Shown: positions 7,412 to 16,990, numbered from the stretch's first letter. The stretch is 64,000 nucleotides of DNA from [Clostridium] symbiosum (GCA_036419695.1 CP143946.1:2784001-2848000), one strand, 5' to 3'. Notes: a model not told the origin generated them from the sequence alone. Made by a program: numbers and translations.

Positions 7412-9691
7412 CTATCTGCTCCTGTTATAATTGATCAGACATCCGGCCTTTACAATCTCTCTCTCCTCGGGCGTCATATCGGCAATGTGAAGACGGATTT
7501 CATCCGCGCTTTCCCGGATCACATAGCCCCTGATGTCTTTTAAATCGCCGTCCAACTGTTGCCTGATTCCCGGGATATAAATATAGTCGCCAACTTCAAA
7601 CTCCGGTTCCCTGTCCATCAGGAATGGAATCATACCCCAGTTCATGACGTTGGAACGGTAGCGTTTTGTTGCATACTCTTTTGCAATATTGGCAAGCCCG
7701 CCAAGTACTCTCTGGCAGCTGGCCGCCTGTTCCCTCGCGGAGCCGTCTCCCGGCTTAACCGCATAAATCATGCTGCCAATCTCAGTCTTTAATGGGTCGG
7801 CCTCCTCATTTCCCGCAATTGTGCGGATCACCTCATAGACACGCTCAAGTTCTTTTTCACCTTCCGCCGGATTTTTCCCCGATACCCTGATTTTCTCGAT
7901 GGCATTCGTCTCTTTGGCGCGGGCCACATACTGCGGATCTCTCCTGCTCAATGTAAACTCCGCAAGCCCCAGCGGGTTGGAACGGTAGGAAGAAGTCTCC
8001 CCCGACGGAATCAGCTCATCCGTTGTCGTAACCTCATCCATAATTTTGGAGCAGACCTTCAGAAGGATATTGTCCGTCAGCGGGCTCATCTCGGGCCATG
8101 CCTTGATGTTCGGGCCGCAGACCAGCTCCTCCTTCTCCTCCGCCTTTTGATAGCCGAAGAAAACCCTGTTTTTATATACCGTGCCGTCAAATTCATAGGC
8201 AGGAATCTCTCCCCAGCAGTCCATGGTTTCGGCCGATGTGAGAACACCGCCGTTTGCCGCCGTGGCTGCGATCGAACGGGCATCCATCAGGGCAACGCCC
8301 GCCATCTGGCCGGCACCCGGTTTGGAACCTTCGCGGTTCGGGAAATTTCTGGTGGTATGGCGGATGCTGAGGCCGTTGTTCGCCGGCGTATCACCCGCTC
8401 CAAAGCACGGGCCGCAGAATGCGGTGCGGATGATGGCCCCCGCCTCCATCAGTTCACGGACGGCATCCTTCCTTACCAGATCGATAAATACCGGCTGGGA
8501 AGACGGATATACGGAAAGGGTAAACTCTCCGTTTCCGCAGGTCCTTCCGCGGAGGGCATGGGCCGCCTCAATCACATTCGTATAATTTCCGCCTGCACAG
8601 CCCGCGATGACTCCCTGCTGTACATGCAGTTTTCCATCTATAATCTTATCCGTCAGGCTCAGGGAACCTTCGCGTCCCGCAATCCGATCCGCTTCTTTCT
8701 CCACCTCTGCAAGAATATCGGGCAGATTCCGGTTCAGCTCATCGATCTCATAGGTATTGCTCGGGTGGAACGGAAGGGCAATCATCGGCTTCACCGTGCT
8801 CAGATCCACATAGACAACGCCGTCATAATAGGCTGCCTCTCCCGGATTCAGCTCCCTGTAATCCTCCTCCCTGCCGTGGAGTTTCAGGAACCGCCTCGTA
8901 TCGTCGTCCGTTCTCCAGATGGAGGTGAGGCAGGTAGTCTCCGTTGTCATTACATCAATGCCGTTGCGGTAGTCCGTGTCCATGGAGGAAACGCCCGGTC
9001 CGACAAATTCCATCACCTTATTTTTTACATATCCGTTCTTAAATACTGCTCCGATAATCGCCAGGGCAATATCCTGAGGGCCGACGAACGGGGAGGGTTT
9101 TCCATCCAGGTATACGGCAACCACCTCGGGACAGGCCACATCATATGTATCGCGCAGAAGCTGCTTCACCAGCTCTCCGCCGCCCTCTCCGATTGCCATC
9201 GTTCCCAGGGCTCCGTATCTCGTGTGGCTGTCCGAACCGAGAATCATCTTCCCGCATCCGGCCATCATCTCCCTCATGTACTGATGGATAACGGCAATGT
9301 GGGGAGGCACATAGATTCCGCCGTACTTTTTCGCTGCGGAAAGGCCGAACATGTGATCATCCTCGTTGATTGTTCCGCCGACGGCACAGAGGGAATTATG
9401 GCAGTTTGTCAGGACATAGGGAAGCGGAAAACGCTCCATTCCCGATGCTCTGGCTGTCTGGATAATTCCTACAAACGTAATGTCGTGGGAAGCCATGGAG
9501 TCAAACCGGATCTTCAGGTGATCCATCCCCTCTGATGTGTTATGTGCTTCCAGTATTGAATAGGCAATCGTATGTTTCCTCGCCTCTTCCCTGGAAATCT
9601 TTTTTCCGAGTATCTGTTCCGCTTCGGCGCTCTCCGTCACCAGTTTTTCACCGTTTACAAGATACGCCCCGCCCTCATACAGTTTTACCAT
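7412..9691 (-). CDS. Aconitase-family hydratase (YbhJ-like)
   Basis: 759 residues; ATG with GGAGG six bases upstream. It is a full-length aconitase-superfamily protein with the [4Fe-4S]-ligand cysteines in place: Cys365 (AGCAGGN) and the CxxC pair Cys426/Cys429 (AFCGPCFGAG). The substrate-loop signature GSDSHTRYG is at about 152-160 and NREGS near 452. A swivel domain follows in the C-terminal quarter. Length and layout resemble the E. coli YbhJ-type putative hydratases rather than AcnA (about 890) or LeuC. The substrate is therefore uncertain: citrate/isocitrate or another hydroxy di- or tricarboxylate. It is transcribed divergently from a LysR regulator, the usual arrangement for a regulator sensing the enzyme's substrate or product. 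Whether its presence with citC in the same region reflects citrate use is only a possibility. Confidence 0.85.
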   Translation of the reverse strand: MVKLYEGGAYLVNGEKLVTESAEAEQILGKKISREEARKHTIAYSILEAHNTSEGMDHLKIRFDSMASHDITFVGIIQTARASGMERFPLPYVLTNCHNSLCAVGGTINEDDHMFGLSAAKKYGGIYVPPHIAVIHQYMREMMAGCGKMILGSDSHTRYGALGTMAIGEGGGELVKQLLRDTYDVACPEVVAVYLDGKPSPFVGPQDIALAIIGAVFKNGYVKNKVMEFVGPGVSSMDTDYRNGIDVMTTETTCLTSIWRTDDDTRRFLKLHGREEDYRELNPGEAAYYDGVVYVDLSTVKPMIALPFHPSNTYEIDELNRNLPDILAEVEKEADRIAGREGSLSLTDKIIDGKLHVQQGVIAGCAGGNYTNVIEAAHALRGRTCGNGEFTLSVYPSSQPVFIDLVRKDAVRELMEAGAIIRTAFCGPCFGAGDTPANNGLSIRHTTRNFPNREGSKPGAGQMAGVALMDARSIAATAANGGVLTSAETMDCWGEIPAYEFDGTVYKNRVFFGYQKAEEKEELVCGPNIKAWPEMSPLTDNILLKVCSKIMDEVTTTDELIPSGETSSYRSNPLGLAEFTLSRRDPQYVARAKETNAIEKIRVSGKNPAEGEKELERVYEVIRTIAGNEEADPLKTEIGSMIYAVKPGDGSAREQAASCQRVLGGLANIAKEYATKRYRSNVMNWGMIPFLMDREPEFEVGDYIYIPGIRQQLDGDLKDIRGYVIRESADEIRLHIADMTPEEREIVKAGCLINYNRSR

Positions 9692-9751
9692 GTGATACCT
9701 CCTGAATTATTGTAATAATAATGGATTTCCGCTTTTCTTTTCTCTGGTTTT

Positions 9752-9780
9752 ATTATATAATACGTTCAAACATAGCTCAA
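9752..9780 (-). promoter_or_regulatory. Predicted sigma-A promoter of the hydratase
   Basis: On the minus strand TTGAGC (9780-9775), a 17-bp spacer and TATAAT (9757-9752), 60 bp upstream of the hydratase start. The 166-bp intergenic region to the divergent LysR gene is very AT-rich and would hold the regulator's binding sites. Confidence 0.75.
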
Positions 9781-9857
9781 ATATTATATTATCTATATAC
9801 CATATATTTTTTATACTATATCGTTCTTTGTTTCTCCTGTTTTAGAAAGGGATAGAT

Positions 9858-10799
9858 ATGACCCAGCGTGAACTCATTTACATTAAAACGGCAGCCGATG
9901 AGAAAAGCATCTCTCAGGCCGCTAAAAAACTTTATATCGCACAGCCGTCCATGAGCCAGTTCATCAAGCGGATCGAGGACAGCCTCGGAACCAGCCTGTT
10001 CAACAGGACGCCAAACGGCCTGACGCTCACCTATGCCGGTGAAAAATATTATCAGATGGCGCTCCAGGTTCTCAAACTTTATGACAATTTTGAAATGGAA
10101 CTCAGCGCCGTCAACAATATGCAGGCCGGCCGGATTCATCTTGGCATCACAAGCCATCTCGGTACCGTCGTCCTTCCCAAAATTCTGCCCGGTTTCATGG
10201 AACGGTACCCCTCGATTGAAGTAACGGTGACCGAGGATACCTCCGACCGGCTGGAAGCTCTTCTCACCGCCGGACAGGTTGATTTCATCATTGCCCATGC
10301 CCCCAAGGAACCGGCCGCTCCCCTTCTGGAATATCGGTTTCTTTCCAGGGATTACTTTCTGATTGTGGCGGGCGGGAATTCCCCCCTGCATGAAATGGCA
10401 TTAGAGCCAGAGCCTGGAAGTCAGGCTCCCTATCCTGTTTTAGACATCCGCCTCCTTGCCGGGGAGCCGTTCATTATGCTGCCTCCCTCCCAGAGAATCC
10501 GTCAGGTGAGCGATTCCCTTTTAAGGCAGGCCGGAATCACCCAGCCTGATATCAAACTGACGGTAAAGAATTTTTCCACGGCCCAGCTCCTGGCCGCTTC
10601 CGGTGCAGGCGTCACTTTTATTCCGCGCCAATATTCAAAACTGACTTCGATGGAAGCGGCAGGCTCCTGTTTTTCCATTCCTGCCCGCTATCATGCCTAC
10701 TGGGATCTTTCCATCGGAACGTCACCCTCTTCTTTCCTGTCCAGGGCGGACCTTGTCTTTATCGATTTGATGAAAGAGCTTTTCGGATCAACCGTTTAA
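9858..10799 (+). CDS. LysR-family transcriptional regulator
   Basis: 313 residues. The N-terminal winged helix-turn-helix (about residues 1-60: SISQAAKKLYIAQPSMSQFIKRIEDSLG, then FNRTPNGLTLTYAG) is typical LysR, followed by a linker helix and a two-lobe effector domain from about residue 90 (RIHLGITSHLGTVVLPKILPGF). It is divergent from the aconitase-family hydratase with 166 bp between the starts, so it most likely controls that gene and itself; the effector would be a carboxylic acid related to the hydratase reaction. This is inference from gene layout. A terminator follows 14 bp after the stop. Confidence 0.92.
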   Translation: MTQRELIYIKTAADEKSISQAAKKLYIAQPSMSQFIKRIEDSLGTSLFNRTPNGLTLTYAGEKYYQMALQVLKLYDNFEMELSAVNNMQAGRIHLGITSHLGTVVLPKILPGFMERYPSIEVTVTEDTSDRLEALLTAGQVDFIIAHAPKEPAAPLLEYRFLSRDYFLIVAGGNSPLHEMALEPEPGSQAPYPVLDIRLLAGEPFIMLPPSQRIRQVSDSLLRQAGITQPDIKLTVKNFSTAQLLAASGAGVTFIPRQYSKLTSMEAAGSCFSIPARYHAYWDLSIGTSPSSFLSRADLVFIDLMKELFGSTV

Positions 10800-10813
10800 C
10801 GGATAAATGTCAT

Positions 10814-10867
10814 AAAAAGAGGTATCCGGTCTGAAGTTTTACATGTCCAGACCGGATACCTCTTTTA
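10814..10867. terminator. Bidirectional rho-independent terminator
   Basis: 20-bp perfect stem (AGAGGTATCCGGTCTG with CAGACCGGATACCTCT as core) with A run before and T run after. It lies between the converging LysR gene and the SH3-NlpC/P60 gene. Bases 10868-10915 after it resemble the short repeat seen near 22740 (AATGAAAAGT..CGC and CTTTTCGTTG). Confidence 0.88.
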
Positions 10868-10938
10868 TTGAATGGCAATGAAAAGTTCGCGAAGCGTGCT
10901 TTTCGTTGTTCATCTTTCATTTTTGTAAATCATACTGT

Positions 10939-12660
10939 TTAATCACCTAAGACGTTGACAATCTTGGCAGGTGTACGGTAATTCCATGTGGAAATCTTGA
11001 TACCGTCCCTCGCATTGGATGCATGGCAGACCTGGCCGTTGCCGATGTAGAGGGCAACGTGGTTGATGGTTCCACTGCTGTTCGTATAGAATACCAAATC
11101 ACCCGGCCTCATCTGTGAAGAGTTGATGGACTTACCGTAGTTCGCCTGTGAACCGGAATGGTGCGGCAGGCTTACGCCAAAGTGGGCCATAACCGACATC
11201 GTGAATCCGGAACAGTCGGCACCGCGTGTCAGGCTCGTTCCTCCCCATACGTACGGGTTGCCGAGGAACTGGGTTGCATAGTTGGCAATCTGGGTTCTCT
11301 TCGAGGATCCGGCTGCGTTGCCAGGCTTATTGCCCACGCCGCTTCCCTTGTTACCGCTGCTGCCCTTATTGCCGCTGCTTCCGCCCTTATTGCCGGAGGA
11401 CTGCGGCGTCTCCTCGATCGGAGTAAACTTAATCGCCTCGTTGAGGGCATAACGTACATCCACAAAGTCGGTTGCCACGTAGGCGCTTGTGGAGTCCAGC
11501 TCAATCTCTACCCAGCCGTCCAGCTGCTTCAGTACGGCGTAGCGCTCACTGTTTGAAATCTGGGTCCAGATAGGTGACTCCGTACTCGGCTCCGTCCTTG
11601 CGTTCAGACGGTCGGTGGATACGATTGCCATCAGCTCCGCCACATTTAATGCTTCCTGTTTTGCAGCGTCTCCTGTAAGGATAAATTCAGACTTCACATA
11701 ACCGGTGACGGGACCCGATTTGATCTTGTACCATTCACCGTCATCCGTCTTCTCAAGGATTTCACCGGCCGACTTACTTGTCATCTTACCGATGATCTTT
11801 CCATCTTCCTTCGGTTCCTCCCTGATATTCAGGTAATTGTTAACATTGGAAATACCCAGGTTATCATAAAGATTCAGAACCATGGTCCTGAGATCCAGCT
11901 TTCTCGCCTCATTCAGCGCATACCGCTTGTCCACAAACTCGGAAGAAATATAGCCGTCGCCGATCTGAATCCAGCCCTCCTGTTCACCGAGAATGGAATA
12001 TCTCTCGTTCTTTAAAATCTGCTCCACGATCTGGGCGTCAGGACTCGGTTCGCTGCGGACATTGAGTTTATCCGCGGTAATGACCGCCATCTCTTTTACC
12101 TGTTCAAACGCTTCCATCTTGGCTGCATCGCCCGTCAGAACAAATTCGGAACTGATATATCCCGTCAGACCGCCGGAACTGATCTGGTACCAGCCCTCGG
12201 TCGAGTCGTCCAGAATCTCGCAGGCGCTTCCTCCCATGAGCTTACCGATTACCTTGGCGTCCTTGCTCGCATTCTCACGCATATTCAGATATCCTGATAC
12301 CTGGACAAGCCCCAGATTATGATAGGATTCCACAACACTCTTCTTCTCGTTGTCTGTCTCCGCCTGGGCAAGCTCTTCCGCGGACAGAGTCGGCTCCGCA
12401 TTAACCGGATCGGCGGTCTCCGCCTCCTCCGCGAGTCCCGCCGGAGCGGCCTCCCCCGTCTCCGTCTCCTTTACCATCCTCGCCTTGCCGGGTCCTGCAA
12501 ATGTACCGCCTCTGGCCAGCTTTACCGCCACCACTACCAGAAGAACCGCAATGATTCCACCTGCGGCATACATAAAATACTTCATTGGGTCTTTACCGTT
12601 TCGCTTGTTTCTGGCCTTATTCAGCCTGCTTTTATAATCATCCGATTTCTGCTCTGCCAT
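10939..12660 (-). CDS. Multi-SH3 NlpC/P60 cell-wall hydrolase, membrane-anchored
   Basis: 573 residues. Residues about 27-48 form one membrane segment after a basic N-terminus; the rest is outside the cell. Four SH3-like repeats follow (about 110-410, each with the pattern LNVR.EPS or LNMRE.AS and GYISSEFV or GYVKSEFI), then a low-complexity linker of S, G, N and K repeats (about 415-455), then an NlpC/P60 domain with Cys483 (ADCSGF), His534 (INHVALYIG) and His546 (CHASNA). Enzymes of this family cut the D-Glu-to-diamino-acid bond or a related bond in peptidoglycan stem peptides. It is a close paralogue of the next gene upstream (13317-14888), which lacks the linker. The two are separated by repeat element C and a terminator, so they are probably separate transcripts. 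Confidence 0.93.
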   Translation of the reverse strand: MAEQKSDDYKSRLNKARNKRNGKDPMKYFMYAAGGIIAVLLVVVAVKLARGGTFAGPGKARMVKETETGEAAPAGLAEEAETADPVNAEPTLSAEELAQAETDNEKKSVVESYHNLGLVQVSGYLNMRENASKDAKVIGKLMGGSACEILDDSTEGWYQISSGGLTGYISSEFVLTGDAAKMEAFEQVKEMAVITADKLNVRSEPSPDAQIVEQILKNERYSILGEQEGWIQIGDGYISSEFVDKRYALNEARKLDLRTMVLNLYDNLGISNVNNYLNIREEPKEDGKIIGKMTSKSAGEILEKTDDGEWYKIKSGPVTGYVKSEFILTGDAAKQEALNVAELMAIVSTDRLNARTEPSTESPIWTQISNSERYAVLKQLDGWVEIELDSTSAYVATDFVDVRYALNEAIKFTPIEETPQSSGNKGGSSGNKGSSGNKGSGVGNKPGNAAGSSKRTQIANYATQFLGNPYVWGGTSLTRGADCSGFTMSVMAHFGVSLPHHSGSQANYGKSINSSQMRPGDLVFYTNSSGTINHVALYIGNGQVCHASNARDGIKISTWNYRTPAKIVNVLGD

Positions 12661-12723
12661 TAATCTCTCTCCAAACCATTGAAATTATTACGTTTTTGTT
12701 ACAAAAGATACGATTCAGAAAGA

Positions 12724-12732
12724 ATTATATCA
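12724..12732 (-). promoter_or_regulatory. Extended -10 promoter of the SH3-NlpC/P60 gene
   Basis: TGATATAAT on the minus strand, about 64 bp upstream of the start at 12660; no clear -35 box. Confidence 0.55.
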
Positions 12733-12789
12733 TATTTTGTCAGGAATTGCGACTATAAAAAACTTACAATTTCTGAAATAAGGGGGAGG

Positions 12790-13147
12790 TGAAAAATCAT
12801 GACGCGGGGGAGATGGCTGGGGGAAAATGGGGAGAGGGAGGTTATGAGTCTTCAGTCCCGGCGGAGGTTACCGGTATGGGTGGGGGTTACGGAAGAAAGA
12901 AATCTCCTTCGGGGACCGCTTCCGCTGATGGAGTGCATAACGGTCACTAGGACGCCTGAAATACGCCGTCCAAGTGCCGATGGACTCCAACGTCCCCTGC
13001 GGAGATTTTTTCTTCCTCCACCCCCACCGCGGAGTCTATGACGGGACTGAAGACGCGTAGGTTTTTGCCATTTCACGCCAGCCTGCCGCCGCTGATGGGT
13101 CCTTATTTTTCAGGGGGGGGGATGGGGGACTGTCGCGGCTGCATTAC
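12790..13147 (+). repeat. Long palindromic intergenic element, copy C
   Basis: A more diverged copy. Arms GAGTCTTCAGTCCCG (12846-12860) and CGGGACTGAAGAC (about 13042-13054); inner arms ATGGAGTGCAT with GATGGACTCCA; apex CACTAGGACG with CGTCCAAGTG. The outer arms (GGCTGG..AAATGG and CCATTTCACGCCAGCC) differ in sequence from A and D but still pair. The right tail ends in ACTGTCGCGGCTGCATTAC. The left border GAAAAATCATGACGC matches the GAAAAATGAG border of others. Confidence 0.8.
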
Positions 13148-13205
13148 CAGACATGTCACAGCCTGCCTGCTATTCTTAGAAGTTGGCGTCCTCAATTTTT
13201 GACTA

Positions 13206-13253
13206 AAAAACAGGACAGATATCCGCATGTCTGCAGATATCTGTCCTGTTTTT
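13206..13253 (-). terminator. Rho-independent terminator of the second NlpC/P60 gene
   Basis: Stem AACAGGACAGATATC with GATATCTGTCCTGTT around a 12-base loop, followed on the minus strand by a T run; 64 bp after the stop at 13317. Confidence 0.85.
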
Positions 13254-13316
13254 GCTTTTTGTTTATTGTTTTGTTTCTATTTGGTGTTTTATTTTGTGTA
13301 TTGTACTGTGTTTTAT

Positions 13317-14888
13317 TTAGTCTCCGAGCAGATTGATGATTCTGTACGGGTTACGGTAATTCCATGTTGAGATCCTGATACCGCTTCTGCGGCTGGCTGC
13401 GTGTACGATCTGGCCGTTTCCGATGTACATTGCTACGTGGTTGATGGTACCTCTGCTGTTGGTATAGAAGATCAGATCACCCGGCTTCATATCGCTTGAT
13501 TTTATCTGTCTGCCCTGTCTTGCCTGGTCTCTGGATACACGGTTCAGGGAGATGCCGGCTACATGGCTGTAAACGTATTTGACGAAACCGGAGCAGTCGG
13601 CGCCTGTGTGAGGATCGTTGCCGCCCCAGACATATTTGCCTCCCACAAACTGAAGGGCGTAGTTTACTATCTTGTTCCGGAGGGAAACGTTCTCGTCAAG
13701 CGGTGTAAACTTGATTGCCTCGGGAAGCGCATAGCGCACGTCGACAAAGTCTGTCGATACGTAGGCCGAGGTGCTGTCCAGTTCAATCTCCACCCAGCCG
13801 TCCGTCTGCTTCAGTACGGCGTACCGCTCGTTGTTGGAAATCTGGGTCCAGATCTGGGAATCCGTGGAAGGTTCCGTCCTGACGTTCAGACGGTCTGTTG
13901 AAACAATCGCCATCAGTTCGGCAACATTCATCGCCTCGTCCTTTGCAGCCCCTCCCGTCAGGATATACTCCGCTTTAACATAACCGGTAACGGGGCCGGA
14001 ATGAATCTTGTACCACTGGCCGTCTTCGGTTGTCTCAAGGATTTCACCGGCCGACTTACTCGTCATCTTACCGATGATCTTTCCGTCTTCGCTTGGTTCC
14101 TCCCTGACGTTTAAATAATTGTCAACGCTGGAAATACCAATATTCTTATAGAGGTTTAAGACCATGGACTTCATGTCCAGTTTCCTGGCCTCGTTCAGTG
14201 CATATTTCTTTTCCGCGTACTCGGAGGAAATATAGCCGGAGGGAATCTTATACCAGCCGTCGCCGTTGTCCTCCTCAATCACATACCGCTCATTCTTCAG
14301 GGCCTGTCCCACCGCGTCCGACTCTATGGAAGGTTCTTTTCTGATATTCAATGCATCCACCATGATAATGGCTCTCGGCACAACGAGTTCCTCCGCCTTT
14401 GCCTTCGCTTCGTCACCGGTTAAGACGAACTCGGAACTGATGTAGCCGGTCAGGCCGCCGGAACTAATCTGGTACCAGCCCTCCGTTGAATCATCCAGAA
14501 TCTCGCAGGCGCTGTCTCCCTGCAGTTTACCAATGACATTGGCATCCGTGCTGGCGCTCTCACGCATATTCAGATATCCCGTAACCTGGACGATACCGAG
14601 CCTTGTGTAAGAGTCAATGACCGCCTTCTTTTCGTTTGCCTCCGCAGCCCTGGATGCCTCCTCCGGGCTTTCGGCAGACTCACTTGAAGAAACGTTCACA
14701 TCCCCTGTTTTTCCCGGTTTTCCGCCCGCCTCTTTATTGCGAAGTTTCATTCCGGCAAATACGGCAATTCCGATGACAACGGCAACTCCCGCTGCGATCA
14801 GAGCGTATTTTTTGTAATCTCCCCGATTTCTCTTTTTCCTGGCCCTGTTCAGGGAAGCCAGGTAATCATTATCTTTTTGTTTGAACAT
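13317..14888 (-). CDS. Multi-SH3 NlpC/P60 cell-wall hydrolase, membrane-anchored (paralogue)
   Basis: 523 residues, with the same plan as the gene at 10939: a basic N-terminus, one membrane segment (about 28-46), a short S/E-rich spacer, four SH3-like repeats (about 95-395) and a C-terminal NlpC/P60 domain with Cys432 (ADCSGF), His484 (INHVAMYIG) and His496 (VHAASR). It lacks the S/G/N/K linker of its neighbour; the last SH3 repeat joins the catalytic domain almost directly. The N-terminal K/R motifs (LNRARKKRNRGD here, LNKARNKRNGKD in the paralogue) are also shared. The pair most likely arose by tandem duplication. Both should act at the outer face of the membrane on peptidoglycan stem peptides. 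Confidence 0.93.
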   Translation of the reverse strand: MFKQKDNDYLASLNRARKKRNRGDYKKYALIAAGVAVVIGIAVFAGMKLRNKEAGGKPGKTGDVNVSSSESAESPEEASRAAEANEKKAVIDSYTRLGIVQVTGYLNMRESASTDANVIGKLQGDSACEILDDSTEGWYQISSGGLTGYISSEFVLTGDEAKAKAEELVVPRAIIMVDALNIRKEPSIESDAVGQALKNERYVIEEDNGDGWYKIPSGYISSEYAEKKYALNEARKLDMKSMVLNLYKNIGISSVDNYLNVREEPSEDGKIIGKMTSKSAGEILETTEDGQWYKIHSGPVTGYVKAEYILTGGAAKDEAMNVAELMAIVSTDRLNVRTEPSTDSQIWTQISNNERYAVLKQTDGWVEIELDSTSAYVSTDFVDVRYALPEAIKFTPLDENVSLRNKIVNYALQFVGGKYVWGGNDPHTGADCSGFVKYVYSHVAGISLNRVSRDQARQGRQIKSSDMKPGDLIFYTNSRGTINHVAMYIGNGQIVHAASRRSGIRISTWNYRNPYRIINLLGD

Positions 14889-15106
14889 GCGGTAATCTCT
14901 CCAATTTGTTTTTTATTAAAAACTGCATAATATTCTAAAATTTTCCTGCGCATGGCGCGTAATTCTTATTTTATCATAAATGAAGGTAAATGCCAATAAA
15001 GTTGACTCCCTGTAAATGTAAATTTTCTTTTACAAATATTAACAAATTGTGAAGTTTTATCCAGATTCTGCAAAAAAATTTTCTGTTCCCCTATAAGAGC
15101 AAAAAA

Positions 15107-15145
15107 TACGGATACCGGAAAAATAATTTTCCACCGGTATCCGTA
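15107..15145 (-). terminator. Rho-independent terminator of the ABC importer operon
   Basis: 12-bp perfect stem TACGGATACCGG with CCGGTATCCGTA, followed on the minus strand by TTTTTT; 10 bp past the ATPase stop. The rest of 14889-15154 is AT-rich and would hold the promoter of the NlpC/P60 gene, but I see no clear boxes. Confidence 0.88.
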
Positions 15146-15154
15146 GGATTTCTT

Positions 15155-15952
15155 CTATTTTGCCAGCATCATTCTGTCGTTTGCAAATTCTTCTCCGCTG
15201 GCCGTCTCAAATTTCTCCAGAAGGTCTTCCACTTCCAGGTTCTTCTTCTCTTCGCCTGCCACATCGTAAATGATTCTGCCTTCGTGCATCATAATCAGTC
15301 GGTTGCCGATCTGGATGGCGTCTTTCATATTATGGGTGACCATGAGGGCGGTCAGGTTCTGTTCATTGACGATCTTCTCGGTCAGGTCAAGCACCTTCCT
15401 GGCCGTCTTCGGATCGAGAGCCGCCGTATGCTCATCCAGAAGAAGGAGCTTCGGTTTCTGGAGTGTTGCCATCAAAAGGGTCAGCGCCTGCCTCTGTCCT
15501 CCGGAAAGAAGTCCCACTTTACTGGTCATCCTTGTCTGAAGTCCCAGATCGAGCTGGGCCAGGGCCTGCCTGTAATAATCTTTCTCGTTATTTTTAATTC
15601 CCCAGCTGAGGCCTCTTACCTTACCTCTTCTGAGAGCCATGGCCAGATTTTCCTGAATCTCCATGTTGGCCGCCGTGCCTCTCATCGGATCCTGGAAAAC
15701 CCTTCCGATATATTTTGCACGCTTATGTTCCGGCTGTCTTGAAATATTGATTCCGTCGATGACAATCTTGCCGCTGTCTATGGGATATACGCCTGCCACC
15801 ATATTCAGCATTGTGGACTTACCGGCTCCGTTTCCGCCGATGATTGTAACGAAATCCCCGGGATCCAGATGAAGATTGATGCCGTTCAGCGCCTTTTTCT
15901 CGTTAATGGTGCCTTTGTTAAATGTTTTCTTTACATTCGTGATTGTTAACAT
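15155..15952 (-). CDS. ABC importer ATP-binding protein (TrpZ-like)
   Basis: 265 residues, a complete ABC ATPase: Walker A GGNGAGKST (39-47), Q-loop region RVFQDP near 85, signature LLSGGQRQALTLL near 150, Walker B LLLLDEHTAALD near 172 and the switch histidine in VTHNMKDA near 208. It powers the importer formed with the permease just upstream, whose stop overlaps this start by 7 bp. Systems of this plan (DUF534/ABC_sub_bind binding protein, LivH-type permease, ATPase) include streptococcal TrpXYZ for tryptophan and others of unknown substrate. The order on the transcript is binding protein, permease, ATPase. No tryptophan T-box was seen upstream, so the substrate remains open. Confidence 0.9.
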   Translation of the reverse strand: MLTITNVKKTFNKGTINEKKALNGINLHLDPGDFVTIIGGNGAGKSTMLNMVAGVYPIDSGKIVIDGINISRQPEHKRAKYIGRVFQDPMRGTAANMEIQENLAMALRRGKVRGLSWGIKNNEKDYYRQALAQLDLGLQTRMTSKVGLLSGGQRQALTLLMATLQKPKLLLLDEHTAALDPKTARKVLDLTEKIVNEQNLTALMVTHNMKDAIQIGNRLIMMHEGRIIYDVAGEEKKNLEVEDLLEKFETASGEEFANDRMMLAK

Positions 15953-16869
15953 TCCTCTTCATCTCCTTCCGAGTATTCTTTTCTCAGCCTGTACTTGGCG
16001 AGAACGACCGGGAAGCTGAGAGCCAGCGCAACAATGATTGCTGAGAGCAGCTTCATGTCATTGGCATCCAGGCCCATCCTGAGTACGAGGGCGCGGATTA
16101 CAAAATAAACGATGGAACCCACGACAACCGAGGTCAGTTTCCAATAGAAAGAAGTCAGGCGTCCCATCAGGACTTCACCGATTACAATCGATGCCAGGCC
16201 GATTACGATGGCGCCTGTTCCCAGGTTGATATCGCCGTATTTCTGGCTCTGACATACGAGAGCGCCGGAAAGGCCTACAAGGCCGTTGCTCAGGGTAAGC
16301 GCCAGAAGTTTTGTCATCTTTGTGTTGACGCCCAGGGCGCGGACCATATCTTCGTTGTTGCCCGTCGCACGCAGGGCGCTGCCGATCTCGGTACCGAAGA
16401 ACCAGTACAGGAACAGGATGATAATAATCGCTGCAATAATACCAATAATCATGGATGCCTGGGACTGGGTCAGTCCCGTCATCTTAACAAACTTGCTGAT
16501 CAGTGTTTCCACTTTCAGAAGGGGAATGTTACTCTTCCCCCCCATCAGCCTTAAGTTGATGGACCACAGGGAAATCTGTGTCAGAATTCCCGCGAGGATA
16601 GCCGGAATCTCAAAGATAGTATGAAGAATGCCTGTCACGGCTCCGGCGGCCAGACCGGCCATAGCTGAAACCAGCAGTGCGACAACCGGATCAACCCGCT
16701 TGTTCACAACCAGCACAGCGCAGACACAGGCGCCCAGCGCAAAACTTCCGTCAACGGTCAAATCCGCAATGTCCATCAGACGGTACGTAATATAAACACC
16801 TAAAACCATGATCCCCCAGAGAACGCCCTGTGCCACGGCGCCCTGAAGGGAAGCTAACAAACCACTCAT
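15946..16869 (-). CDS. ABC importer permease (TrpY-like)
   Basis: 307 residues with about eight to nine hydrophobic segments spread over the whole length (for example ITYRLMDIADLTVDGSFALGA near 30 and ASMIIGIIAAIIIILFLYWFF near 160). It belongs to the branched-chain amino-acid-type permease fold, and the strongly conserved DLTVDGSF segment is typical of this subfamily. It would form a homodimeric channel in the membrane with the ATPase encoded immediately downstream (7-bp overlap) and receive substrate from the lipoprotein encoded upstream. The spacing of 121 bp to the binding-protein gene holds a hairpin that may lower permease expression relative to the lipoprotein. Confidence 0.9.
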   Translation of the reverse strand: MSGLLASLQGAVAQGVLWGIMVLGVYITYRLMDIADLTVDGSFALGACVCAVLVVNKRVDPVVALLVSAMAGLAAGAVTGILHTIFEIPAILAGILTQISLWSINLRLMGGKSNIPLLKVETLISKFVKMTGLTQSQASMIIGIIAAIIIILFLYWFFGTEIGSALRATGNNEDMVRALGVNTKMTKLLALTLSNGLVGLSGALVCQSQKYGDINLGTGAIVIGLASIVIGEVLMGRLTSFYWKLTSVVVGSIVYFVIRALVLRMGLDANDMKLLSAIIVALALSFPVVLAKYRLRKEYSEGDEEEC

Positions 16870-16938
16870 CTGCTATTTCCTCCGATAACTTTTCTAAAAT
16901 ACCTTTATCAGGCGTAGATACCGCATATCCCATATTAA

Positions 16939-16966
16939 GGGGACCGCTTACCAAAAAGCTGTCCCC
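16939..16966 (-). promoter_or_regulatory. Intercistronic stem-loop between binding-protein and permease genes
   Basis: On the minus strand GGGGAC-A-GCT pairs with AGC-G-GTCCCC around a short loop, with no following T run. Such stems after a binding-protein gene often protect the upstream mRNA or partly stop transcription. Confidence 0.5.
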
Positions 16967-16990
16967 CTGTAAACGATAACCTGAACTTAA

